A stretch of 64,000 nucleotides of DNA, taken from the NCBI GenBank assembly GCA_032162705.1, contig JAVRON010000095.1:6401-70400 (forward strand). Direction: 5' to 3'. A program made the translations under genes and the position numbers. The notes beneath the pieces were generated by a model. The model ran no database searches and was not told where the DNA came from. It saw only the letters and a list, made by a program, of their open reading frames with translations. The stretch is from QHXN01 sp032162705 (lineage in GTDB: Bacteria > Acidobacteriota > Blastocatellia > Pyrinomonadales > Pyrinomonadaceae). Shown one piece after another: positions 25,203 through 34,603 of this stretch; the stretch's first letter is position 1, and every line of letters starts with the position of its first letter.

Positions 25203-26027
25203 CTAACGCTCGCGGCTCTGTATCTCCCGCACGAGCGCGGCCCATTCGGCGAGCGTCAGCGCTTCCGCACGCCTTTGCGGATCGATGCCCGCGGCTTCGA
25301 GCGCCGCCTGCGCGCCGCCTGCTGGCTCGACGAGCGAGCACAAATCCGCGGGCGCGGAGCGCAGGTTATTGAGAATCGTCTTGCGCTTCTGCGCGAAGCC
25401 CGCGCTGACGAGACGCAGGAACAGACGCTCGTCCACTTCCCTCACCGGACTCTCGCGCACGCGCAGGCGCGCGACCGTGCTCCACACTTTTGGCACGGGG
25501 CGAAACGCGCCGGGCGGAACATCGAAGAGGGCTTCGGTTGAGCAGAAGGCTTCGACCACCACAGTCAGGTAGCCGCGCTCGGTCGAGCCGGGCGGCGCGT
25601 TGATGCGCTCGACGACCTCGCGCTGGAGCATCAAGACCATTTCCTTGACGCAGCGCCGCTGCTCTAAGAGTCTTTGAAGGATGGCGGTCGAGATGTTGTA
25701 AGGCAGATTCGCGATGACGCGTGTGCTTTGAGCAGGCTCGATGGTGGAACAGAACTCAGCCTTCAGCGCGTCAGCCTCGACCAGAGTAAAATTCTCACGC
25801 CCGCCGAAACGACCGCGCAAAAGCGGCACAAGCTCGCGGTCAAACTCGACGGCGACGACCCGCCCCGCGCCCTCTAAAAGAAACTCGGTCAACGCGCCGC
25901 GCCCGGGCCCGATCTCTAACACGGTCTCGTTCGCACGCGGCGCGAACACGCCGACGATGCGCCGCGCGTAAACGTCATCGACCAGAAAATTCTGTCCCAG
26001 TCTTTTTTTCGCGCGCAGCATGTTCAT
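25203..26027 (-). CDS. rsmA: 16S rRNA (adenine(1518)-N6/(1519)-N6)-dimethyltransferase
   Basis: KsgA/RsmA, a ribosome-biogenesis methyltransferase. The 274-residue protein has 'KKRLGQNFLVDDVYARRIVG', SAM motif I 'VLEIGPGRGALTEFLL', 'VEFDREL', and motif IV 'VIANLPYNISTAIL'. Two close starts (26027, 26021) are possible. The C-terminal codons coincide with a 'CGCTAACGCTCGCGG' string that resembles a repeat arm also seen near 31295. Confidence 0.93.
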   Translation of the reverse strand: MNMLRAKKRLGQNFLVDDVYARRIVGVFAPRANETVLEIGPGRGALTEFLLEGAGRVVAVEFDRELVPLLRGRFGGRENFTLVEADALKAEFCSTIEPAQSTRVIANLPYNISTAILQRLLEQRRCVKEMVLMLQREVVERINAPPGSTERGYLTVVVEAFCSTEALFDVPPGAFRPVPKVWSTVARLRVRESPVREVDERLFLRLVSAGFAQKRKTILNNLRSAPADLCSLVEPAGGAQAALEAAGIDPQRRAEALTLAEWAALVREIQSRER

Positions 26028-26034
26028 AGCAGTC

Positions 26035-26246
26035 GTGACAGGTGACGGGATTAACGCTCCATATCACTTTTCAGTTGAGTGTAGAGTGAAATGAATTTCA
26101 CCGCAGAGGCGCGGAGTTCGCCGAGACTCGCAGAGACTTGAATTATTCTCTGCGCCCCCTCCGCGTCCTCAGCGCCTCTGCGGTGAAGCAGGCCACCGCA
26201 TTCACTCAAGTGGTAAGTGATATAAATCTTTCCCGTCACCTGTCAC
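26035..26246. repeat. 212-bp nested palindrome overlapping the 3' end of ribD
   Basis: The outer arms GTGACAGGTGACGGGA (26035-26050) and TCCCGTCACCTGTCAC (26231-26246) are perfectly complementary over 16 bp. A second pair, ATATCACTT...TTGAGTG / CACTCAAG...AAGTGATAT, is complementary with a few mismatches. The inner core is a TTCACCGCAGAGGCG / CGCCTCTGCGGTGAA hairpin (26097-26187). The last 14 codons of ribD lie in the right arm. Confidence 0.85.
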
Positions 26247-27320
26247 GCCTTTCAGATAGCCGGTCATCTCTACGTCCTCGCCGCGGCGTGTGACCTCGAC
26301 ATCTTGAAGGCGCGCGGCGTCGCCGACAGTGAGAGCGCCCTCGCCTCCGACCGCGCCGAGTGCGTCGCCGCCGAGAATGATGGGGGCGATAAAGAAGCTC
26401 GCCTTGTTGACCAGCCCCGCGCGGAGGAATGCGCCCGCGATGCCCGCGCCACCTTCGATCAGAAGCCCCTGAACCTCGCGGCGACTCAACTCTTCGAGCA
26501 CGGATGCGAGGTCGCGCCCGCCCTCCGCGGCTTTCAAAACCTCGACGCCGCACTCCTCCAACGCGGCGACTCTCTGCGCGTCCGCCGTCTCAGAGGTGAA
26601 GACTAGGACGGGAGCTTCGCGCGCCGTTTGTGCAAGCTGGGATTGCGTGTCGAGCCGCAGGTGTTCATCGAGGACGATGCGGAGAAGTGTGCGACGGCGC
26701 TTGAGTCCGCTTCTGTCCGTGAGCAGCGGGTCGTCAATCGCAGCCGTGCCTGAGCCGATGAGAATCGCGTCATATCCGTGGCGCATGCGATGTGCGCGCT
26801 CGCGCGACTCCACGCTGCTGATCCAGCGCGCGTGGCCTGTGCGTGTGGCGATGCGGCCGTCGAGCGAGCATGCGAGCTTAAGATGTACAAAGGGGCGACC
26901 CGTGCGCACGGCGTAGATGTACTTTTCGTTGAGCCGCGCGGCCTCGCCCGCGAGCATCCCGACAGAGACCTCGACGCCAGCCTCGCGCAACGCCGCAAAT
27001 CCTCGCCCCGAGACGAGCGGGTTGGGGTCTTCAATCGGCGCGACGACGCGTGCTATTCCAGCGCGTATGAGCGCCACGGTGCAGGGCGGCGTGCGGCCCG
27101 TATGCGCGTGAGGTTCGAGCGAGACGTATGCGGTCGCGTCCCGCGCACGCTCGCCCGCCTGTTCGAGCGCCAGCGTCTCTGCGTGCTTCACGCCCTCATA
27201 AATGTAGAAGCCCTCGCCGACGACCTCGCCGCGCACGTCAACGATCACGCAGCCGACCAGAGGGCTAGGGCTGACCTGCCCCGTGCCTCTCGCCGCGAGT
27301 TCGAGGGCGCGCGCCAACAT
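26202..27320 (-). CDS. ribD: Bifunctional riboflavin deaminase/reductase RibD
   Basis: Second and third steps of riboflavin synthesis. The 372-residue protein has a deaminase domain with 'KHAETLALEQAG' (zinc His, catalytic Glu) and 'LEPHAHTGRTPPCTVALIRA', where the first zinc Cys of EPCxHxGRTPPC is His. The reductase domain (from about 145) has 'LKLACSLDGRIATRTGHARW' and 'LLIEGGAGIAG'. ATG at 27320 marks the domain edge, but homologues carry a few more residues; a TTG at 27365 would put the 7-bp repeat in the coding region. The last residues lie in the 26035-26246 palindrome. No ribBA or ribE is here. Confidence 0.9.
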   Translation of the reverse strand: MLARALELAARGTGQVSPSPLVGCVIVDVRGEVVGEGFYIYEGVKHAETLALEQAGERARDATAYVSLEPHAHTGRTPPCTVALIRAGIARVVAPIEDPNPLVSGRGFAALREAGVEVSVGMLAGEAARLNEKYIYAVRTGRPFVHLKLACSLDGRIATRTGHARWISSVESRERAHRMRHGYDAILIGSGTAAIDDPLLTDRSGLKRRRTLLRIVLDEHLRLDTQSQLAQTAREAPVLVFTSETADAQRVAALEECGVEVLKAAEGGRDLASVLEELSRREVQGLLIEGGAGIAGAFLRAGLVNKASFFIAPIILGGDALGAVGGEGALTVGDAARLQDVEVTRRGEDVEMTGYLKGVTGDGKDLYHLPLE

Positions 27321-27331
27321 GCGCGTGTCGA

Positions 27332-27363
27332 AGTCTGGAGTCTGGAGTCTGGAGTCTGGAGTC
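27332..27363. repeat. 7-bp tandem array AGTCTGG
   Basis: Four and a half copies of AGTCTGG (plus strand) directly upstream of the ribD ATG. A related GTCTGAA array occurs at 33498-33528. There is no opposing arm within about 40 bases, so it is not a hairpin here. Confidence 0.8.
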
Positions 27364-27410
27364 AAGATGCTGAGACTTACGCTCGTAAGTTGAGAGTCGT
27401 GCTTGTTGAG

Positions 27411-27502
27411 GTTAACCACCGCAGACACAGAGGACACTGAGACTTCACAGAGAGTTGAATCCCTCTGTGCCCCCTCTGCGTCCTCTGTGTCTCTGTGGTT
27501 AA
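27411..27502. repeat. Inverted-repeat hairpin, CACAGAGG/CCTCTGTG type
   Basis: The left arm GTTAACCACCGCAGACACAG (27411) and the right arm ...CTCTGTGTCTCTGTGGTTAA (to 27502) are imperfect complements around 'AGTTGAATCCC'. The same AGTTGAAT centre occurs in the 60501-60590 element. Confidence 0.8.
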
Positions 27503-27577
27503 TCGCCGCTTACTCCATGCACGACTGTGACGTGACCGAGTGCAGGGATAAAGGCCCTACAAATTTAAAAACATCTC

Positions 27578-29002
<1,425 letters not shown>

Positions 29003-29177
29003 GCGATAGATAATTGCCTTTGCTGATTCGTCTCTCGAATTTAAAGCTCCGATTATAACCGGAAGAAGAGCACCGCGACAAAAGTACACACGAGCGCCGG
29101 GCCGCCGCACTTCGTGATATAGAGTGCGGTGGCCGTCGTTCATGTCTTTAGAATTTTCAGAGAGGCGAGGGTGAGCT

Positions 29178-31034
29178 TCAGAGAGTCGAGGGCTGGCCGG
29201 AGGCTGGAGCGTTGGACATCGAGACTGCCGGTTTGATATTGAAAGCGCCCGCAAGCTCTTTAGCGCGCTTTGAGAGACGCACACGACCCGGCGTGATCTG
29301 TCCCGACTCGCAGGCTTCGACGAGCGCCCCGACGACGACACTGTCGTAGCGCGTGCCGACGAAAGTCTTGATGCGTGCAATCGCATCTTCGAGACTCATT
29401 CCCTTCTGATACGGGCGGTCGGTCGTCATCGCGTCGAAGGTGTCGGCGACCGAGACGATGCGCGCCTGCATCGGTATCTCGTCGCCCTTGAGGCCCTGCG
29501 GGTAGCCGCGGCCATCCATCATCTCGTGGTGCATGTACATGCCCGGCAGGAAGTCGCGCATCGCCGGAATCTGCGACATGATCTTGAAGCCTTTTTGCGG
29601 GTGCTGCTTCATCACCTCGTACTCTTCGTCGGTGAGTGCGGCGGGCTTCTTCAGGATGTTATCGTCAATGCCGATCTTGCCCACGTCATGCAGCAAGGCG
29701 CTGATCCTCAGCTTCTCGGTCTCGTCTTCGGGCAGGTTCAAACGCTCGGCGATGGCGAGCGAAAAGCGGGCCACGCGCTCCGAATGTCCGCGCGTGTACG
29801 GGTCTTTGCCGTCGATAGCGGCGGCGAGCGCTTTGACCGTGCCGATGAAGAGTTGCCGATTATCTTCGGCTGCGTTGCGCAGGTCTTCGATGTAGTGTTC
29901 GAGGTGGTCGGTCATCTGGTTGAACGATTCGCCCAACTCGCCAAGCTCCTCTGTGCGGTTGCTGATGTGTATGCGCTGCGAGAAGTCGCCGCCCGCGATG
30001 CGGTGCGCGCCCGCGGCCAACTCGCGCACGGGCTGTGTGAGTTGTTTGGCGAAGAGAAAACCGATGAGCAGCGCGAAGGTCGCCGCGAGCAGGCTGATGT
30101 AGAGCGTCTGCCGGCGCATGTCTGTGACCGACTGGAGGGCGGCGTGCTCGTCCTGAATGGCGATGACTCCGAGCGGCGCGTCCTGATCGAGCCGCGCGGT
30201 CGCGTAAGCGCCGAGCATCCTGACCTCTTCGCCATCGCGCTCGACGTTAAAGGGCGCGAGTGCAGACTTCACCTGGCGACCCGTCGCGCTCCAGTCCTGT
30301 ACGACCTTCAAGTCAAGCATCGAGCGCTCGGCGAGGGCCACGCGCGCGTCCGGGTGCGCGACGGCTCGCCCTTCGGAGTTGACGACGAAGATGACGGGCA
30401 TCCCGCGCTCCAACAGCTCGCGCTCGCTCGAAGGGCCCGGTTGCTGGACTGAAGCGAAGACCTCTTGGAACGAGACGACCGCGACGACCGCGGCGATGAC
30501 CTCGCCGGAGTCTTTGCCGCCCATGACGGGCGCGGCGATGGTCAGCGCCATCTCCTGGCTCGAACGTATCAGGTGCGGGCCCGTGATGCGAACGCCCGGC
30601 TCCGCCATGTCTGCGAGCGCCACGTTGACGCGCGCGTTGATCTCCTCGCGTGTGATGGCGTCCGGCTTGTAGGCGATGTGCGGCGTGCCGGTCACGGGAA
30701 GTATCGCGAGTCCGTCGAGATTGCGGTCGCCCTCGACGGTCTTCTGCAAACGCTCGTTGCTCCCCTTCTGACCCAACACGCCGACGCCGCCCGTCAACTC
30801 GAAGGCTCGCGCGAGGCCCGTCACGACCTCTCGGTAACGCTGGCCGTAGAGTTCGATCTGCCGCGCCTTGTCCTGTACGAGCTGTGCCTGGTAACGCCCC
30901 TCGATCTGGCGCAACTCCGTCGCGCTGCGGTCGGAGAGCATCCATCCGGCCATGCCGAGCGGGAAGAGTCCGACGACGAGCAGTGTCCCGAGGACGATAT
31001 AGAGCAGACGTATGCGGCGCAGTTTTTCCAACAT
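29178..31034 (-). CDS. Membrane sensor HD-GYP phosphodiesterase
   Basis: Probably hydrolyses cyclic-di-GMP. The 618-residue protein has TM1 (about 9-31), an extracytoplasmic Cache-like sensor (32-312), TM2 (about 313-333), a HAMP domain (335-385: 'QPVRELAAGAHRIAGGDFSQ'), then HD-GYP with 'HSERVARFSLAIAERL', 'LLHDVGKIGI', 'HHEMMDGRGYPQGLKGDEIP' and 'VADTFDAMTTDRPYQKG'. All metal ligands look intact. A PilZ effector is encoded 8 kb away on the same strand. No GGDEF domain is in this window. Confidence 0.93.
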   Translation of the reverse strand: MLEKLRRIRLLYIVLGTLLVVGLFPLGMAGWMLSDRSATELRQIEGRYQAQLVQDKARQIELYGQRYREVVTGLARAFELTGGVGVLGQKGSNERLQKTVEGDRNLDGLAILPVTGTPHIAYKPDAITREEINARVNVALADMAEPGVRITGPHLIRSSQEMALTIAAPVMGGKDSGEVIAAVVAVVSFQEVFASVQQPGPSSERELLERGMPVIFVVNSEGRAVAHPDARVALAERSMLDLKVVQDWSATGRQVKSALAPFNVERDGEEVRMLGAYATARLDQDAPLGVIAIQDEHAALQSVTDMRRQTLYISLLAATFALLIGFLFAKQLTQPVRELAAGAHRIAGGDFSQRIHISNRTEELGELGESFNQMTDHLEHYIEDLRNAAEDNRQLFIGTVKALAAAIDGKDPYTRGHSERVARFSLAIAERLNLPEDETEKLRISALLHDVGKIGIDDNILKKPAALTDEEYEVMKQHPQKGFKIMSQIPAMRDFLPGMYMHHEMMDGRGYPQGLKGDEIPMQARIVSVADTFDAMTTDRPYQKGMSLEDAIARIKTFVGTRYDSVVVGALVEACESGQITPGRVRLSKRAKELAGAFNIKPAVSMSNAPASGQPSTL

Positions 31035-31426
31035 CTAAGAGTAAAAGAGTGGCCGAAAGGTTAAAATCAGGTAGGCCGAACCGTCAGCCGAAGCTTTGGC
31101 GCGACCATGACCCACAGGCCGCACGTTAAATTGATAGTACGGAACCGGCGAGCCTGTTGTCAATGTTTTGGCTCGGTTTAACCTCGTGATATTCTTGGGC
31201 AAATGACGATTAAGTTTACGATTCAGACCGCGAACGTGAGCAAGCGGGTACGGGTTACGTCGCGCGAGCCAAAGGCCACAACACTCACACTCCGGCTCAC
31301 GCTCGCGGTTCTGAACGAAAGAAGTTTTGCAGACTAAAGGGTAAAACCGAGCGTCAAAGCTTTTGAGCGCGCGATTGGTTGGGCGCTTCAGAAAGTTCGA
31401 GGCTCGTGCTGATTGTTGGAGAGACT
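31035..31426. other. Divergent intergenic region with inverted repeat
   Basis: This is a 392-bp gap between HD-GYP (left) and the ECF operon (right). An inverted repeat, CCGCGAACGTGAGC (31228-31241) and GCTCACGCTCGCGG (31295-31308), matches at 13 of 14 positions. A GGAACC at 31141 resembles an ECF -35 box, but no convincingly spaced -10 follows. No gene seen. Confidence 0.5.
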
Positions 31427-32005
31427 TTGACGACCGACGAGCAGTTGGTGGAACGCGCGCTTGCCGGAGACAGCGATGCCTTCGGCGAGGTCGTGCGCCG
31501 CTGGGAGCGCAAGATTTACGCGCTGGCCTACGGCATCACGGGCAGCGTCGAGGACGCGCGCGACGCCGCGCAGGAGACCTTCATCGCGGCCTTCCGCAAC
31601 CTGCAAGGCTTCCGCGGCGAGGCCAAAGTCTCCTCCTGGCTGCACCGCATCGCGGTCAACCAGTGCATCACGCGACAGCGTCGTGTGCGCGTCCGTGCAG
31701 AGACCGCGTACGAGGATGAGGTCGAGTCGGCGGGCGAGCTATTCCTTGCGACTTCGGGGCGCGAGTCGCCCGCGCGCATGAGCGAGTCGAAGGAACGCGC
31801 CGAGGCGGTCAGGCGTGCGGTGGCTGCGCTCCCTCCGGAACTGCGCGAGGTCGTCTTGATGAAGGAGTTTGAAGACCTGACGTTTCAGGAGATTGCCGAT
31901 GCGCTCCGGATACCTTTAAGCACCGTCAAGAGTCGTCTCTACACGGCGCTCAAGCAATTACGGATGCGGCTTGAAAGATTCAATTTGGAGGTTGCCCCGA
32001 AATGA
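31427..32005 (+). CDS. ECF (sigma-70 family) RNA polymerase sigma factor
   Basis: Group 4 sigma factor. The 192-residue product has region 2 ('DAFGEVVRRWERKIYALAYG', 'DARDAAQETFIAAFRNLQGF', 'WLHRIAVNQCI') and region 4 ('LPPELREVVLMKEFEDLTFQ', 'EIADALRIPLSTVKSRLYTA'). TTG at 31427 is preferred because GGAG lies 5 bases upstream and the residues TTDEQLVERALAGD match family N-termini; the frame is open from 31379. Its stop overlaps the anti-sigma start (ATGA), the usual control arrangement. Confidence 0.93.
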   Translation: MTTDEQLVERALAGDSDAFGEVVRRWERKIYALAYGITGSVEDARDAAQETFIAAFRNLQGFRGEAKVSSWLHRIAVNQCITRQRRVRVRAETAYEDEVESAGELFLATSGRESPARMSESKERAEAVRRAVAALPPELREVVLMKEFEDLTFQEIADALRIPLSTVKSRLYTALKQLRMRLERFNLEVAPK

Positions 32006-32763
32006 ACGAGAACAATAACGCCCCTCATTTCGACAAAGCGACGCGCATGCGCGACTGCGAGCGCGTCGAAGAATTCGTCGCGTATCTTTACGGCGAGGCC
32101 ACGCCCGACGAGTCCGGTGTCTTTCGTCAACACTTGACGAATTGCGCTGTCTGTCGCGAAGAGATTGCGGCCTTCGGCAGCGTGCGCGATGTGGTCGGCG
32201 AGTGGCGCACAGAGGCTCTCGGCTCTCTTCCCTCCATCGACATCAGAGAGGTGCTCGCGCCCGCCGCGACGGAGTTTCGACGACCCCCTGTGCGAAAGCG
32301 TTCGGCGCGTGCCGCACTTCGAGAGTTCTTTACGCTCTCACCTCTATGGCTGCGCGCGGGAGCTTTAGCCGCGACGCTCGTCGTCTGTGCGTTGGCAGCG
32401 CTGACTCTGGCGCGTGCCGAAGTAAGCTGGAACGCGGACGGCCTTGCCTTCCGAGCCAGTGTCAAAGAGAAGACTGTCGTCAAGCAGGTTGAAGTGCCTG
32501 CGCAGACCGGCTACACGAAGGAGCAGGTCGACGCTATCGTCGCCGAAAGGCTTGAAGAGGCGCAGGCGCAGTGGAAAGCCTCGAAGCCGCAGGAAAAGAT
32601 AGTTACTGTTTCCGACTCGCTGTCGGGAAAGAGCACGACGCGCGTCGCCGTCGCGAGATCGAACGCAGTTCGGCCCAGACATAACGTCCCGCGCAATCCT
32701 GACCGCGACGAAGAGCTGGCCGACCTCCCGCGTCTGTCCGATCTTTTGAATGGCAGTAACTAA
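32002..32763 (+). CDS. Zinc-finger anti-sigma factor
   Basis: The 253-residue protein has an N-terminal HC2-type domain ('CERVEEFVAYLYGEATPDES', then 'HLTNCAVCREEIAAF', giving HxxxCxxC), one transmembrane segment (about 114-135), and an extracytoplasmic tail with 'QVDAIVAERLEEAQAQWKAS'. It should sequester the sigma factor encoded just upstream until a signal acts. The next gene encodes a periplasmic Spy-like protein, a likely signal input. Confidence 0.88.
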   Translation: MNENNNAPHFDKATRMRDCERVEEFVAYLYGEATPDESGVFRQHLTNCAVCREEIAAFGSVRDVVGEWRTEALGSLPSIDIREVLAPAATEFRRPPVRKRSARAALREFFTLSPLWLRAGALAATLVVCALAALTLARAEVSWNADGLAFRASVKEKTVVKQVEVPAQTGYTKEQVDAIVAERLEEAQAQWKASKPQEKIVTVSDSLSGKSTTRVAVARSNAVRPRHNVPRNPDRDEELADLPRLSDLLNGSN

Positions 32764-32851
32764 GACTTCTCTTCCGACCCGCGCGACTCACTTAAGGGGC
32801 GTCGAGCCGTGGAAGTTACTTCCGAGTTGTCTCGTTCGACTGAGATTCGTG

Positions 32852-33490
32852 ATGAAAGCTTCTCTGATAAAAATTGCCCGCGGCACACGCACGGCAGCCG
32901 TCTTTACGGGCTTCGTCCTGATGCTGCTTCTTCTCATCGTGCCCTCGCAGACGGGCGCGCAGGAGCAGGACGCGCAGCCCGCGCGGCAGGCGGGCACTCA
33001 GCCGCAAGGCGGGAGCGGCAACAATTTGATGCAGCAGTTAAATCTGACGCCTGAGCAGCGCGCTCAATTGCGCGAGATTCGTAACCAGGACGAGCCGGAA
33101 ACACGTGCGCTCACACGGCGCATGCGGCTCGCGCGGCGCGCGCTCGAAGAGGCGATCTACTCGGATGCGTCCAATGAAGAGCTAATCCAGCAGCGAACGC
33201 ATGAGCTGTCAGACGCGCAGGCGGCACTGGTACAGCACCGCGCCGCAACAGAGTTGAAGGTGCGTCGCATCCTGACGAACGAACAACTTCAGTCGTTCCG
33301 AAACCTCCGCCAAGAGGCGCAGCGCCGCCAGCAGATGCAGCGGCGTCAGCGCCGCAACGGGCAACAGCCGCAGTCAGGGGTGCTCGATCAAAGTCCCGCC
33401 GGTGCGAACACACCCGCCGACTCAACGCGCGAGCCGCGCCCTCTAAACACTCCCCGCGCGCGCCAACGTCGCAGGTTAGACAGGCCGTAA
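32852..33490 (+). CDS. Exported Spy/CnrX-like periplasmic sensor or chaperone
   Basis: The 212-residue protein has a signal peptide (about 1-35), then helices with 'LTPEQRAQLREIRNQDEPET', 'RALEEAIYSDASNEELI', 'ELSDAQAALVQHRA' and 'ILTNEQLQSFRNLRQE', the LTPEQ and LTxEQ pattern of the LTXXQ/Spy-CpxP family. The tail is Gln/Arg-rich, then Pro-rich. ATG at 32852 gives the signal peptide; an earlier ATG (32750) would overlap the anti-sigma gene. Context suggests it modulates the sigma/anti-sigma pair. Confidence 0.85.
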   Translation: MKASLIKIARGTRTAAVFTGFVLMLLLLIVPSQTGAQEQDAQPARQAGTQPQGGSGNNLMQQLNLTPEQRAQLREIRNQDEPETRALTRRMRLARRALEEAIYSDASNEELIQQRTHELSDAQAALVQHRAATELKVRRILTNEQLQSFRNLRQEAQRRQQMQRRQRRNGQQPQSGVLDQSPAGANTPADSTREPRPLNTPRARQRRRLDRP

Positions 33491-33497
33491 AAACAGT

Positions 33498-33528
33498 CTG
33501 GCGTCTGAAGTCTGAAGTCTGGAGTCAA
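33498..33528. repeat. 7-bp tandem array GTCTGAA
   Basis: GTCTGGC-GTCTGAA-GTCTGAA-GTCTGGA-GTC, 7 bases past the stop of the Spy-like gene and just before the terminator. Same family as 27332-27363. Confidence 0.8.
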
Positions 33529-33531
33529 GAC

Positions 33532-33562
33532 AAAAGCCCGGTCATTAATAACCGGGCTTTTC
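33532..33562 (+). terminator. Rho-independent terminator of the ECF operon
   Basis: AAAAGCCCGGT, an 8-9-base loop, then ACCGGGCTTTT: an 11-bp perfect stem with T-run. The A-run on the left makes it potentially bidirectional. Confidence 0.9.
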
Positions 33563-33571
33563 TAATTTCGG

Positions 33572-33618
33572 ACTACTGTCTACTGCCTACTGTCTACTGT
33601 CTACTGTCTACTGTCTCT
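33572..33618. repeat. 7-bp tandem array CTACTGT
   Basis: ACTACTGTCTACTGCCTACT and onward: about six units of CTACTGT with one variant, unpaired here. The same unit forms the right arm at 15355-15380. The rest of the 33491-33813 gap (about 195 bases) shows nothing definite apart from an open but unlikely TTG-started extension of mlaE. Confidence 0.85.
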
Positions 33619-33813
33619 TTTATAACTTGACGCATCCACCGGTTTCTGCACATCATAGCCTGCTCGCTTCTGGCCGACCGTAAACAGTTTCGGATATTTT
33701 CGCCGCGCGTTACCGACGCCTTGCTTCGTCGGCGTCTAAGCGCTCTGGAAGAGACTGCCGCAGGTCGGTACACGTTCCAGCTCGAAGGTTTGAAGGCTCC
33801 CGACTGCGCCCAC

Positions 33814-34581
33814 ATGAATTTCGCCCTGCGCGCCCTGCTTGAGGTTCAGGAGACCACCTTGCTCGCGGCGCGCGCCGTGGGCAGGCTCTTCCGCCGACCC
33901 TCTTACATCACCGAGATGGTCACGCAGATGGACGTGATCGGCGTCGGCTCGCTCACGATTATCCTGCTGACGGGCTTCTTCACGGGCGGCGTGCTCGCGC
34001 TGCAAACCTATCCCACGTTAAAATACTACGGCGCGCAGGATCAGACGGGCCGCCTAGTGGCGACGGCGCTGGTGCGTGAGCTGGGGCCCGTCTTGAGCGG
34101 GTTGATGGTGGCGGGTCGCGTAGCCTCGGCCATCGCGGCGGAACTCGGCTCGATGGTCGTCTCGCAGCAGATCGACGCCATGCGCGCGCTCGGCACAGAC
34201 CCAGTGCGCAAGCTGGTCGCTCCGCGACTCGTCGCGCTCATCATCACGCTGCCGCTTCTGACTTTAATCGCCGACGCGGTCGGCATCGGCGGCGGCTGGG
34301 TCGTCTCGACGCAGTTCTTCGGAATCAACTCCAGCTCCTTTATGGCTGCGGTCTGGGAGGGGCTGACGACAGACGACATCGTCGGCGGCTTTGTTAAATC
34401 GACGGTCTTCGCGCTCATCATCGCCATCATCGCGTGCCGGCAGGGTTTGAAGACCGAGGGGGGCACGGTCGGCGTGGGGCGCTCGACGACGACCGCCGTC
34501 GTCACGTCCTCGATACTCGTCATCGTCGCCGACTACTTTATTACGCGCGGGCTTCAGATTATCCTTGGCCTGCCGACTTGA
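33814..34581 (+). CDS. mlaE: MlaE-type phospholipid ABC transporter permease
   Basis: Inner-membrane permease of the Mla/MCE lipid transporter. The 255-residue protein has about five membrane segments and the family signatures 'FTGGVLALQTYPTLKYYGAQ', 'LVRELGPVLSGLMVAGRVAS', 'IAAELGSMVVSQQIDAMRAL', 'GTDPVRKLVAPRL' and 'GLKTEGGTVGVGRSTTTAVV'. ATG at 33814 matches the family length. First gene of mlaE-mlaF-mlaD. Confidence 0.93.
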   Translation: MNFALRALLEVQETTLLAARAVGRLFRRPSYITEMVTQMDVIGVGSLTIILLTGFFTGGVLALQTYPTLKYYGAQDQTGRLVATALVRELGPVLSGLMVAGRVASAIAAELGSMVVSQQIDAMRALGTDPVRKLVAPRLVALIITLPLLTLIADAVGIGGGWVVSTQFFGINSSSFMAAVWEGLTTDDIVGGFVKSTVFALIIAIIACRQGLKTEGGTVGVGRSTTTAVVTSSILVIVADYFITRGLQIILGLPT

Positions 34582-34603
34582 GGGAAGACCGAACCGAGAG
34601 CTT

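Noticed and set aside
33721..33813. TTG-started extension of mlaE
   Set aside because: The extra 31 residues are not family-like and begin at a weak TTG without a ribosome site.
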